From NCBI GenBank assembly GCA_947458575.1, contig CANHBE010000055.1:1-12087 (forward strand): a stretch of DNA of 12,087 nucleotides. The letters run 5' to 3'. The translations under genes were made by a program, and so were the position numbers. The DNA is from Flavobacteriaceae bacterium. Lineage in GTDB: Bacteria > Bacteroidota > Bacteroidia > Flavobacteriales > Flavobacteriaceae. Below, piece after piece: positions 1 to 7,106 of the stretch (position 1 is its first letter; every line of letters starts with the position of its first letter). The notes below the pieces were generated by a model. It made no database searches. It saw only the letters and a program-made list of their open reading frames with translations, and was not told the origin of the DNA.

Positions 1-1334
1 CCACGAATGTGATTGGTAATATTTATTTTGTAATAATTTCCTCGACCAGCAGATTTCTTAATGATTCCGCCAAAAGTTGATCTAGCAAATTTTGGTTTAG
101 AAGAAGATGTGTTTTGATCTGCAAAATAATCTACCAAGGGTCGTTTGTTTTTTAGGTCATACAAGTAGATTCTATTGGGTTCATCCTCCACGGTACCCAT
201 TGCATCTCGATCAACAAAAAAACTTAAACTAGCATCATTCACAAGCCAATTGTTAGCTCGTAGCTCTTCCAATTTGTCTGCTACACCATTACCGTTTGTG
301 TCTGCCCCAAAAAGATCAATTACTGCCATTGAACCTGAACCGCCCTTCAAATAAATTCTGTCATCGACAATGGGTAATGCTGGACCATTCTTAAAAAACC
401 CTACTGATTTCCCGTTGAGATTCAGTACCAAACTCTTATTTTCTAAATCCTCATCGGTAACTGATTTCTTCTGCTTGTATTTAATGGTAATCTTTCCTGC
501 TTTTACATTAAGCATCGCCAAATTACCTGGACTACCACCTGAGCTTTCCACTTTGAAGTACAATCCTCTGAAATACTCTTTAAATACGGTATTGTTCAGC
601 AATTTTCCCGGTGCTGCATTGACAATTTTGTCCCTGAAGAAATCTTTATTCAGCATCAATCTCATTGCTGGTGCAGAGCGCACTTTTGGCGGATCTTGAT
701 TCTCCGGTGTGCTTTCTCCATCTTCCACAATTTCTGCCGGATCAAAGAAAAAGCTATCATTTTGGCTTGAATCCGTAGCATCATTGAGTCGAAAATCGCC
801 CTTCAACGCATCAAATTCAGAATCTTGGTCGCTATAATATCGTTGAATTTGCTGTGTTTGCGGATCAATATCTCTTATATAGTATTTTGATTCGTAAACG
901 CCTAATTTAATTCTCCCATTTCCGGGTCCGTAAATTGAGTCAAGGTCGTAAGTGCTTTGCCCATCAGTTCCGGTTGACATCCTTTGACTAAAATAGGGAA
1001 TCGTAAGTATCACGCTGTCAATTACCGGGTTCAATGCCAAATCAAAAGTCGGATTGATTGTGTTTAACTGCACTTGGATTGCGAGATTACTTTCATTTGT
1101 TCCCAACACAGGATTCTCATAAATCCCGAGAGCATTAACAGGAAGGTCTAATGTTTCCACTGCTCCTATCGCCACATTCTGAACATTTACATCAAATAAC
1201 TCTGCAACTCCCGATTCAAAATTACTATCCCCAACGATATCTGCCCCAAGCTCATTCGTATCGTTATCACAACTAATAGCTGTCCCTAAGATTAAAAGAA
1301 ACAATATGGAAAGAAATGGAATGTTTTTGTACAT
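1..1334 (-). CDS. DUF4270 family surface lipoprotein (3' end outside window)
   Basis: The minus-strand frame stays open from an ATG at 1334-1332 to the window edge, giving 444 codons without a stop. I read it by hand. It begins with a hydrophobic signal peptide and a lipobox-like AIS-C, with the lipidated Cys at residue 22. The acidic stretch after it (CDNDTNE) resembles the surface-export signal of Bacteroidota lipoproteins. The body is β-rich. Residues 345-356 (DTNGNGVADKLE) form a calcium-loop-like motif followed by LEELRANNWLVNDASL, a pattern I recognise from DUF4270 proteins. These are usually a little over 500 residues, so roughly the last 100 are missing. The start lies one base after the stop of the GlgA-like gene (TAATATG), with a weak purine-rich GGAGAA before it, so the two are probably co-transcribed and translationally coupled. 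The family's function is unknown; the location on the outer-membrane surface is inferred. Confidence 0.88.
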   Translation of the reverse strand, partial: MYKNIPFLSILFLLILGTAISCDNDTNELGADIVGDSNFESGVAELFDVNVQNVAIGAVETLDLPVNALGIYENPVLGTNESNLAIQVQLNTINPTFDLALNPVIDSVILTIPYFSQRMSTGTDGQSTYDLDSIYGPGNGRIKLGVYESKYYIRDIDPQTQQIQRYYSDQDSEFDALKGDFRLNDATDSSQNDSFFFDPAEIVEDGESTPENQDPPKVRSAPAMRLMLNKDFFRDKIVNAAPGKLLNNTVFKEYFRGLYFKVESSGGSPGNLAMLNVKAGKITIKYKQKKSVTDEDLENKSLVLNLNGKSVGFFKNGPALPIVDDRIYLKGGSGSMAVIDLFGADTNGNGVADKLEELRANNWLVNDASLSFFVDRDAMGTVEDEPNRIYLYDLKNKRPLVDYFADQNTSSSKPKFARSTFGGIIKKSAGRGNYYKINITNHIR

Positions 1335-1335
1335 A

Positions 1336-2154
1336 TTATTCTCCTACTTTAAATAGTTCCGATTTATAAAAATTCGTGTATGCTGACGCAAATTGGTCTC
1401 TAGAAATATACGGAAGATATGGTTTCCCTGAAGATTCAATAAAGTTGGTCAACGAAGATGAAACATTTTCCGAAGCTATTATGACTGCATCTGAATGCAA
1501 AATCGAGGCCTTTAGTAGATTTTCATAGTTAGGATTAGAAAGGCCGCCGATTGCCTCCTCAGGCACGCCATCAAACTTAATCTTGTTTATCATATCTAAA
1601 TCTAAGGTGCCTTCGAAAGATTGACTGTAAACAGATGTTACAATTTTTGTGTCTGCGAACAAGGCTTCATCTTTATAGTAATGCTTCATGTATATTGGTA
1701 GGAGCGATGCCATCCATCCATGAACGTGAATAATATCCGGAACCCAATTCAATTTTTTCACTGTTTCCACAACGCCTTTGGCAAAAAAAATGGCTCTTTC
1801 GTCATTATCCGAATAAAGCGCACCTTCCTCGTCGGTAAATGTTGCCTTGCGTTTGAAATACTCATCATTGTCGATGAAGTAAACTTGTATTCTTTCTTTG
1901 GGAATGGACGCGACTTTGATAATCAAAGGCATATCCAAATCATTAACAACCAAATTCATTCCTGACAAACGAATAACTTCGTGCAACTGATGTCTCCGCT
2001 CATTGATATTACCGTATCTAGGCATGAAAATTCGAATTTGCCCTCCTTGATCATTGATCATTTTTGGCACATCGTAAGACATTAAAGAGACTTCATTCTC
2101 TGCCAAATAAGGCACTACTTCAGATGATACATACAATATCCTCTTATCCTCCAT
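1336..2154 (-). CDS. GlgA-like protein, N-terminal starch-synthase domain only
   Basis: This 272-residue protein resembles the N-terminal Rossmann half (GT5 catalytic domain) of glycogen/starch synthase. The similar parts are RILYVSSEVVPYL at 5-17, IRIFMPRYGNINE at 40-52, and DIIHVHGWMASLLPIYMKH at 140-158, which corresponds to the HAHDW region. True GlgA is about 480 residues and carries a second glycosyltransferase domain, absent here. The ADP-glucose-binding KTGGLADV loop after the first strand is replaced by AENEVSLM (18-25), and the region after the HVHGW segment has also drifted. It is complete, running from an ATG to a TAA, so it does not look like a fresh truncation. I recall similar short proteins beside panC in flavobacteria. 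Glycogen synthesis is doubtful; a binding or regulatory role is speculative. It heads the minus-strand unit, with DUF4270 one base downstream, and probably starts from the tandem -7 boxes at 2194-2209. Confidence 0.85.
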   Translation of the reverse strand: MEDKRILYVSSEVVPYLAENEVSLMSYDVPKMINDQGGQIRIFMPRYGNINERRHQLHEVIRLSGMNLVVNDLDMPLIIKVASIPKERIQVYFIDNDEYFKRKATFTDEEGALYSDNDERAIFFAKGVVETVKKLNWVPDIIHVHGWMASLLPIYMKHYYKDEALFADTKIVTSVYSQSFEGTLDLDMINKIKFDGVPEEAIGGLSNPNYENLLKASILHSDAVIIASENVSSSLTNFIESSGKPYLPYISRDQFASAYTNFYKSELFKVGE

Positions 2155-2193
2155 ATAGTAATATTCTTTTACTCGTTGTCAATAAAAAACAGG

Positions 2194-2209
2194 CAAAAAT
2201 ACAAAAATA
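2194..2209 (-). promoter_or_regulatory. Tandem Bacteroidota-type -7 boxes for the GlgA-like/DUF4270 unit
   Basis: Read on the minus strand, two adjacent copies of TATTTTTG occur (2209-2202 and 2201-2194), each matching the Bacteroidota -7 consensus TAnnTTTG. The inner copy would start transcription roughly 35 nt before the ATG at 2154. I see no good TTG -33 element at the usual spacing, so the promoter assignment rests on the -7 match and its position. Confidence 0.5.
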
Positions 2210-2232
2210 TATGGAGGTATGAAGTAAAATCT

Positions 2233-2240
2233 TAAGTTTG
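2233..2240 (+). promoter_or_regulatory. Bacteroidota-type -7 box for panC and the downstream run
   Basis: TAAGTTTG matches TAnnTTTG exactly and lies 23 nt before the panC ATG, implying a leader of about 15-20 nt. The -33 TTG is not evident at the expected distance. With the minus-strand boxes at 2194-2209 it makes a compact divergent promoter region. Confidence 0.45.
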
Positions 2241-2263
2241 CAGTCTATTTCAAGAGTCCTGCT

Positions 2264-3112
2264 ATGAAAATTTTCGAGAAGCAAGTCGAATTAAGATCTT
2301 ATTTGCAGTCGATTGCTACTACAAATTCTACCATAGGCTTTGTGCCAACTATGGGGGCTTTACACGATGGACATTTATCGCTCCTTGAGGAATCGGTCAA
2401 TAATAATGGAATAACAGTCATCAGCATTTTTGTGAATCCTACCCAATTCAACAACCAAGAAGATCTCGAAAAATATCCTAGGACACTCGAAAAAGATCTT
2501 GCAAAAATACAGACTGTTTCTGACAAGATTTTGGTTTATGCGCCTCCCGTTTCTGATATATATTCGGGCAATACCAATTCTGAACATTTTGATTTTGACG
2601 GCCTAGAAAACCAAATGGAAGGTCAGTTTCGTCCTGGTCATTACGATGGAGTAGGGACGATTGTGAAAAAATTATTTGAAATTATTCAACCGACACATGC
2701 CTACTTCGGCGAAAAAGATTTTCAACAGTTGCAGGTTGTCAAGAAACTTGTCGAAAAACTGAAGTTAAAAGTCAAGATTATCCCGTGTCCAATTCATCGG
2801 GAAGAAAATGGTCTTGCTATGAGCTCTCGCAACGAACGCCTTTCTGAAAGCGAAAAAAAAGAAGCTGCATTGATTTATAAAGTGCTTACAGAATCTCGGG
2901 TGTTGTTCAAGAGCAAAAGCGCTACCAGGGTTGCTGAATGGGTAAAAAACACATTCAAAAACAATAAGACCTTTCAACTTGAGTATTTTCAAATCGCTGA
3001 CGAAGTGAAACTACTACCATGCAAGCGTAAAAGCAAAAACAAAAAATACAGAGCTTTCATAGCTGTTTTTATTAATAATGTTAGATTAATCGACACTGTT
3101 CCGTTATACTAA
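2264..3112 (+). CDS. panC: Pantothenate synthetase (pantoate--beta-alanine ligase)
   Basis: PanC condenses pantoate with β-alanine using ATP, through a pantoyl-adenylate intermediate, the last step of pantothenate synthesis in the cytoplasm. The 282-residue length is typical. Family motifs are in order: PTMGALHDGH at 28-37, containing the HxxH nucleotide-binding signature (H34, H37); FVNPTQF at 56-62; GEKDFQQL at 149-156; and MSSRN at 186-190, the KMSKS-like loop. The ATG at 2264 puts the N-terminal MKIF strand in the expected place, and no Shine-Dalgarno is visible, as is usual in this phylum. panD, which makes the β-alanine substrate, follows after 5 nt, so the two steps are encoded side by side. 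The C-terminal part is Lys-rich around residues 254-262, otherwise unremarkable. Confidence 0.97.
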   Translation: MKIFEKQVELRSYLQSIATTNSTIGFVPTMGALHDGHLSLLEESVNNNGITVISIFVNPTQFNNQEDLEKYPRTLEKDLAKIQTVSDKILVYAPPVSDIYSGNTNSEHFDFDGLENQMEGQFRPGHYDGVGTIVKKLFEIIQPTHAYFGEKDFQQLQVVKKLVEKLKLKVKIIPCPIHREENGLAMSSRNERLSESEKKEAALIYKVLTESRVLFKSKSATRVAEWVKNTFKNNKTFQLEYFQIADEVKLLPCKRKSKNKKYRAFIAVFINNVRLIDTVPLY

Positions 3113-3117
3113 AACCT

Positions 3118-3468
3118 ATGTTTATAGAAGTTGTTAAGTCAAAAATCCATCGCGTTACCGTCACCGGAGCCGATTTGAACTATATCGGGAGTATTACTAT
3201 TGACGAGGTTTTAATAGAAGCCGCCAATCTTATTGAAGGAGAAAAAGTATCAATTGTAAACGTCAACAACGGAGAGCGCTTTGAAACCTATGTAATCAAA
3301 GGCAATCGCAATAGTGGTGATATTGTGCTGAATGGTCCTGCAGCGCGAAAGGTTCAAAAGGGCGATGTCATCATCATCATGTCATATGGTTTGCTTGAAT
3401 TTGAAGAGGCGAAAAAATTTACTCCCGCAATGGTTTTCCCTGATGAGAAAACAAACACACTTAGATAA
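3118..3468 (+). CDS. panD: Aspartate 1-decarboxylase (pyruvoyl enzyme)
   Basis: PanD decarboxylates L-aspartate to β-alanine for PanC. At 116 residues it has the normal proenzyme length. The self-cleavage site Gly24-Ser25 is present in YIGSITID (22-29); Ser25 would become the pyruvoyl cofactor. Residues known from the E. coli enzyme sit at the same numbers: Lys9, His11, Arg54, Thr57, Tyr58 and Asn72, the last in NGPAARK. It lies 5 nt after panC and 9 nt before the membrane-protein gene, so co-transcription is very likely. PanD maturation in enterobacteria needs the helper PanZ; no such gene is visible here, and many bacterial PanD proteins process themselves. Confidence 0.97.
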   Translation: MFIEVVKSKIHRVTVTGADLNYIGSITIDEVLIEAANLIEGEKVSIVNVNNGERFETYVIKGNRNSGDIVLNGPAARKVQKGDVIIIMSYGLLEFEEAKKFTPAMVFPDEKTNTLR

Positions 3469-3477
3469 TTCCTGCTG

Positions 3478-4521
3478 ATGAAAAAGCACTGGCCCAGAAA
3501 AAAAAATAACGCTGTCGCCGCCTTAGAAGCTGCCGATTCAGTTTCGTTTTCACAGTATATCAAAAGACAAATTGGGAAATGGCTTTCCATTGTTTTGCCG
3601 ATAGCATTGGGCTTTTTCTTAATTTTCTACACCTACAACAAATTCACCCCGGCGCAAATTCTTGAAATAGAAAGCTACTTCAAGAATGCCAACTACTCCT
3701 ATTTATTTCTCGCAGCGGGCATTGCTGTCCTCGGAAATGCTTCACGAGCATACCGCTGGAAATTTTCTCTTGAACACATGGGCTATCAATCCTCGTTTCG
3801 AAATAATTTTATGGCTATTAGCATCGGATATGTGTTGAATTTGACTGTGCCTAAGTCGGGGGAAGTCTCCCGCGCATTAATTGTAAAACGTTACGATAAC
3901 ATTCCGTTTGACAAAGGTTTTGGGAGCATCGTTGCCGAGAGAATTGTTGATTTGTTCGTTTTGCTGTTTTTTATGGTATTGGCTATCTTTCTACAATTTG
4001 GTGTTGTAAAGTCTTTTATCCTGGATAAACTTCCGATGCAACAATTAGCTGTGTTCTCAGGATTGTTGATTCTTTGCCTTGCTGCTATTATCTTAATATA
4101 CCGCTATTCTAAATCTGTTTATATATGTACTCTCAAAGAGAAAATTGCAGGGCTGAAAGAGGGTGTATTTAGTATTTTACATATGAAGAAAAAGGGAGCT
4201 TATTTTTTTCATACTGTACTCATTTGGTTTTCTTACTTATTGACTTTCTACGTTGTTTTTTTTGTGTTTCCCGAAACAAGTACTTTGAGTATTAGTGCGG
4301 TAATTACCTCTTTTGTAGTTGGAAGTATTGCCATTGCATTTACCAATAGTGGCTTTGGCTCCTATCCTTTTCTGATATCCAAAATACTGCTCGTATATTC
4401 GATAGCAGAAACAACCGGAAATGCCTTTGGCTGGATTGTATGGACATCACAAATGTTGGTGGTGCTTACGCTAGGTCTAATTTCTTTTTTATACCTGCCA
4501 ATTTTCAACAGAAAGAAATAA
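3478..4521 (+). CDS. UPF0104 / flippase-like integral membrane protein
   Basis: This 347-residue polytopic inner-membrane protein belongs to the family of the membrane half of MprF (LPG_synthase_TM, flippase-like domain). Hydrophobic segments lie near residues 36-52, 73-88, 158-175, 187-207, 241-263, 272-290, 296-310 and 320-341. The family signature is clear: SRAYRWKFSLE at 89-99, PKSGEVSRALIVKRY at 125-139, then the ERIVDLFVL segment at 154-162. The cytosolic lysyl-transferase domain of true MprF is absent, so it should not aminoacylate lipids; a lipid or lipid-linked-sugar translocation role is inferred from the family only. The ATG at 3478 lies 9 nt after the panD stop. The N-terminus is basic (KKHWPRKKN), in keeping with a cytoplasmic start. 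Confidence 0.87.
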   Translation: MKKHWPRKKNNAVAALEAADSVSFSQYIKRQIGKWLSIVLPIALGFFLIFYTYNKFTPAQILEIESYFKNANYSYLFLAAGIAVLGNASRAYRWKFSLEHMGYQSSFRNNFMAISIGYVLNLTVPKSGEVSRALIVKRYDNIPFDKGFGSIVAERIVDLFVLLFFMVLAIFLQFGVVKSFILDKLPMQQLAVFSGLLILCLAAIILIYRYSKSVYICTLKEKIAGLKEGVFSILHMKKKGAYFFHTVLIWFSYLLTFYVVFFVFPETSTLSISAVITSFVVGSIAIAFTNSGFGSYPFLISKILLVYSIAETTGNAFGWIVWTSQMLVVLTLGLISFLYLPIFNRKK

Positions 4522-4571
4522 ATCAGTATCTTGCTGCTTGTTTTTTTAGCATCCTAATACTATATTATTTC

Positions 4572-5720
4572 ATGAAAAAAATAGTTGTACTTTTTAGTTT
4601 TCTCATTCCTTTTATTTGCAATTCCCAAAAAATAATTGAGCCGGTATCATCCCCTAAATTGAATGAAGACAGAGAGCTAATCATTGGTCTTCCCGCTTCG
4701 TATGCGTCTAATAAGGATAAGAAATACCCGCTAATTGTGATGCTTGACGGAGACTATCTATTCGATCCCATCTATGGAGCATTGTCATACGGATCCTACT
4801 GGGATGATTTACCGGAATGCATCTTGGTCGGTATTTCTCAAAACAAAAATAACGAACGCGAAAGCGACTGTGCTATTGATCAGACCACCGGTCTACCTGA
4901 CGAAAAAGGAAACAAATTCTTCGAATTTATCGGACAAGAACTTGTTCCGTATATGGAGAAAAAATATCGAATCGCTCCCTTCAAAATCGTTGCAGGTCAC
5001 GATGTAACTGCAGGGTTTTTAAACCTGTTCCTATATAAGGAAAAACCGCTATTTGACGGCTATATTTCACTAAGCCCTGAGTTACCTGTTGCTATGGAGA
5101 AAAACATTCCAGATCGTTTTTCAGTGTTAAACCAACAGATATATTACTACCATGCAACGGCAGATGGTGATGTCAAAAAGATGCAAACTAGAATTAGAGA
5201 GCTTGATGCTGCAGCAAAGACCATTACCAAACCCAACATTAATTACAGATTTGATGATTTTAAAGGCGCTTCGCATTATTCATTGGTTTTATACGCAATC
5301 CCCAATGCACTTTATCAATTCTTTTCGGTTTATCAACCCATTTCAACAGCCGAATTTCAAGAAAAAATTGCAGTCTTACCTTCGGGGTATGTTGATTATT
5401 TGACCAATAAATATGACGTTCTTGAAAAAAGTCTCAACATTAAAATGCCCATTCGATTGAATGACTTCAAAGCTATTGAAGCCGCAATACTTAAGAATAA
5501 AGCATATGACGAATTTGACAAACTCTCTGATGTGTCTAAAAAACAATACCCTAAATCGATGTTGAGCGACTATCACAAAGGTATGTTTTATGAAAAAACC
5601 GGTGATTTGAAAAAGGCTGCAAAATCATATCAAAATGCATTTCAAAAAGAGGAAATCGGAGACTTAACGAAAGACATGATGCTCGACAAAGCTGATCAAC
5701 TTAAGAATCAGCAACCATAA
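4572..5720 (+). CDS. Secreted esterase-fold alpha/beta hydrolase with Asp nucleophile elbow and TPR-like tail
   Basis: The frame opens further upstream at 4440, inside the previous gene, but the ATG at 4572 gives a clean signal peptide (MKKIVVLFSFLIPFICNS, probable cut before Q19), so I chose it: 382 residues. The central part resembles the putative-esterase family of α/β hydrolases: YPLIVMLDGDYLFD (52-65), ILVGISQNKNNERESD (84-99), and the nucleophile elbow at 141-147. That elbow reads AGHDVTAG where serine esterases have GHSxGG, so Asp144 replaces the Ser. The catalytic-type His is kept in GASHYSLV (H235). Residues about 330-360 look like a TPR helix pair. Likely periplasmic or exported; substrate unknown. 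It could be an Asp-nucleophile hydrolase or a non-catalytic binder. The TAA overlaps the radA ATG by one base. Confidence 0.82.
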   Translation: MKKIVVLFSFLIPFICNSQKIIEPVSSPKLNEDRELIIGLPASYASNKDKKYPLIVMLDGDYLFDPIYGALSYGSYWDDLPECILVGISQNKNNERESDCAIDQTTGLPDEKGNKFFEFIGQELVPYMEKKYRIAPFKIVAGHDVTAGFLNLFLYKEKPLFDGYISLSPELPVAMEKNIPDRFSVLNQQIYYYHATADGDVKKMQTRIRELDAAAKTITKPNINYRFDDFKGASHYSLVLYAIPNALYQFFSVYQPISTAEFQEKIAVLPSGYVDYLTNKYDVLEKSLNIKMPIRLNDFKAIEAAILKNKAYDEFDKLSDVSKKQYPKSMLSDYHKGMFYEKTGDLKKAAKSYQNAFQKEEIGDLTKDMMLDKADQLKNQQP

Positions 5721-7081
5721 TGGCTAAGGTAAAAACTTCCTTTTTCTGTCAAAACTGCGGCACTCAATTCGCCAAATGGCAAGGTCAATGCAATGCTTGT
5801 AAAGAGTGGAATACAATCGTAGAAGAGATTGTGCAAAAAAATGAAAAGCAAGATTGGAAATCAAACTCTTCTGAAGTCAAGAAATCGGCAAAACCACTCA
5901 AGATCAAGGAAATTGATTCTGCTTCAGAAGTTCGATTGAACACTTTAGACAACGAGTTGAATCGCGTACTTGGCGGTGGCATTGTTCCCGGCTCTTTAAT
6001 CCTTTTGGGGGGCGAACCCGGAATCGGCAAGAGTACGTTACTCCTTCAAATCTCATTAAAACTGCCTTACAGAACGCTTTACGTTTCGGGTGAAGAAAGT
6101 CAAAAGCAAATCAAAATGCGAGCGGAACGAATCAACCCAAACAGCGACAACTGTTACATACTCACCGAGACTAATACTCAGAATATTTTTCGACAAATTG
6201 AAATTATCGAACCTGAGATTGTCATCATTGATTCCATTCAAACACTGCACACCGAATACATAGAAGCATCTCCAGGAAGCATTTCTCAGATAAGAGAAAC
6301 AACTGCCGAACTCATTAAGTTTGCCAAAGAAACGAATATTCCTGTGATTCTGATCGGACATATTACAAAAGATGGAACCATCGCCGGTCCGAAAATTCTG
6401 GAGCACATGGTCGATACTGTACTTCAATTTGAAGGCGATCGAAATCATGTTTACCGAATACTCAGAGCCTTGAAAAATCGATTCGGATCGACCTCAGAGT
6501 TAGGTATCTACGAAATGTTAGGCAGCGGATTAAGAGAAGTATCTAATCCATCTGAAATACTAATATCGCATAAAGACATTACCTTGTCAGGAACAGCGAT
6601 TGCGGGAACTTTGGAGGGCATGAGACCACTGATGATAGAAATTCAGGCGCTGGTAAGCACTGCCGTCTATGGCACACCGCAACGAAGCACAACAGGCTAT
6701 AATGCCAAGCGACTCAATATGATTTTGGCAGTACTCGAAAAAAGAGCTGGTTTCCGCCTCGGAACTAAAGATGTTTTCCTCAATATTACAGGAGGTATTT
6801 CGATGGATGATCCTGCGATCGATTTGGCAGTGGTCGCCGCGATATTGTCTTCCAACGAAGATATCCCTATCGGAGAAGGCTACTGTTTTGCAGGAGAAGT
6901 CGGACTTTCCGGAGAAATCAGACCGGTTAATCGTGTCGATCAACGAATTCAAGAGGCAGAAAAATTGGGGTTTTCAACCATTTTCGTATCAAAATACAAC
7001 AAGATTTCAGTAAAGAACCCGTTGATTCAGATTCGATTGGTATCAAAAATAGAAGATATCGCAAGTGAATTGTTTGGCTAA
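5720..7081 (+). CDS. radA: DNA repair/recombination ATPase RadA (Sms)
   Basis: RadA is a hexameric RecA-like helicase that promotes branch migration during homologous recombination and repair. The 453-residue length is standard. In order: a C4 zinc finger (Cys10, Cys13, Cys24, Cys27); Walker A GGEPGIGKST at 97-106; Walker B IVIIDS with Asp171; the RadA-specific KNRFG motif at 252-256; and a C-terminal Lon-protease-like domain from about 275 onward, including LEKRAGFRLGTKDVFLNI (345-362). No key residue is missing. The start ATG shares its A with the TAA of the preceding gene (TAATG), which suggests translational coupling to the secreted hydrolase-fold protein, although the functions seem unrelated. 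The next gene follows after 25 nt. Confidence 0.97.
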   Translation: MAKVKTSFFCQNCGTQFAKWQGQCNACKEWNTIVEEIVQKNEKQDWKSNSSEVKKSAKPLKIKEIDSASEVRLNTLDNELNRVLGGGIVPGSLILLGGEPGIGKSTLLLQISLKLPYRTLYVSGEESQKQIKMRAERINPNSDNCYILTETNTQNIFRQIEIIEPEIVIIDSIQTLHTEYIEASPGSISQIRETTAELIKFAKETNIPVILIGHITKDGTIAGPKILEHMVDTVLQFEGDRNHVYRILRALKNRFGSTSELGIYEMLGSGLREVSNPSEILISHKDITLSGTAIAGTLEGMRPLMIEIQALVSTAVYGTPQRSTTGYNAKRLNMILAVLEKRAGFRLGTKDVFLNITGGISMDDPAIDLAVVAAILSSNEDIPIGEGYCFAGEVGLSGEIRPVNRVDQRIQEAEKLGFSTIFVSKYNKISVKNPLIQIRLVSKIEDIASELFG

Positions 7082-7106
7082 GACTTTTTAGCACATTCGA
7101 CCCAAA

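Noticed and set aside
370..699. Plus-strand open frame of 109 codons
   Set aside because: It lies entirely inside the DUF4270 gene on the other strand and its translation has no recognisable domain or export signal; a shadow frame.
4440..4571. In-frame upstream extension of the secreted hydrolase-fold gene, overlapping the membrane-protein gene
   Set aside because: The extension would bury the signal peptide behind 44 residues and overlap the previous gene by 82 nt; the ATG at 4572 gives a normal secreted protein.
6056..6448. Minus-strand open frame of 130 codons inside radA
   Set aside because: radA is intact with all motifs across this region; the antisense frame is a coding shadow.
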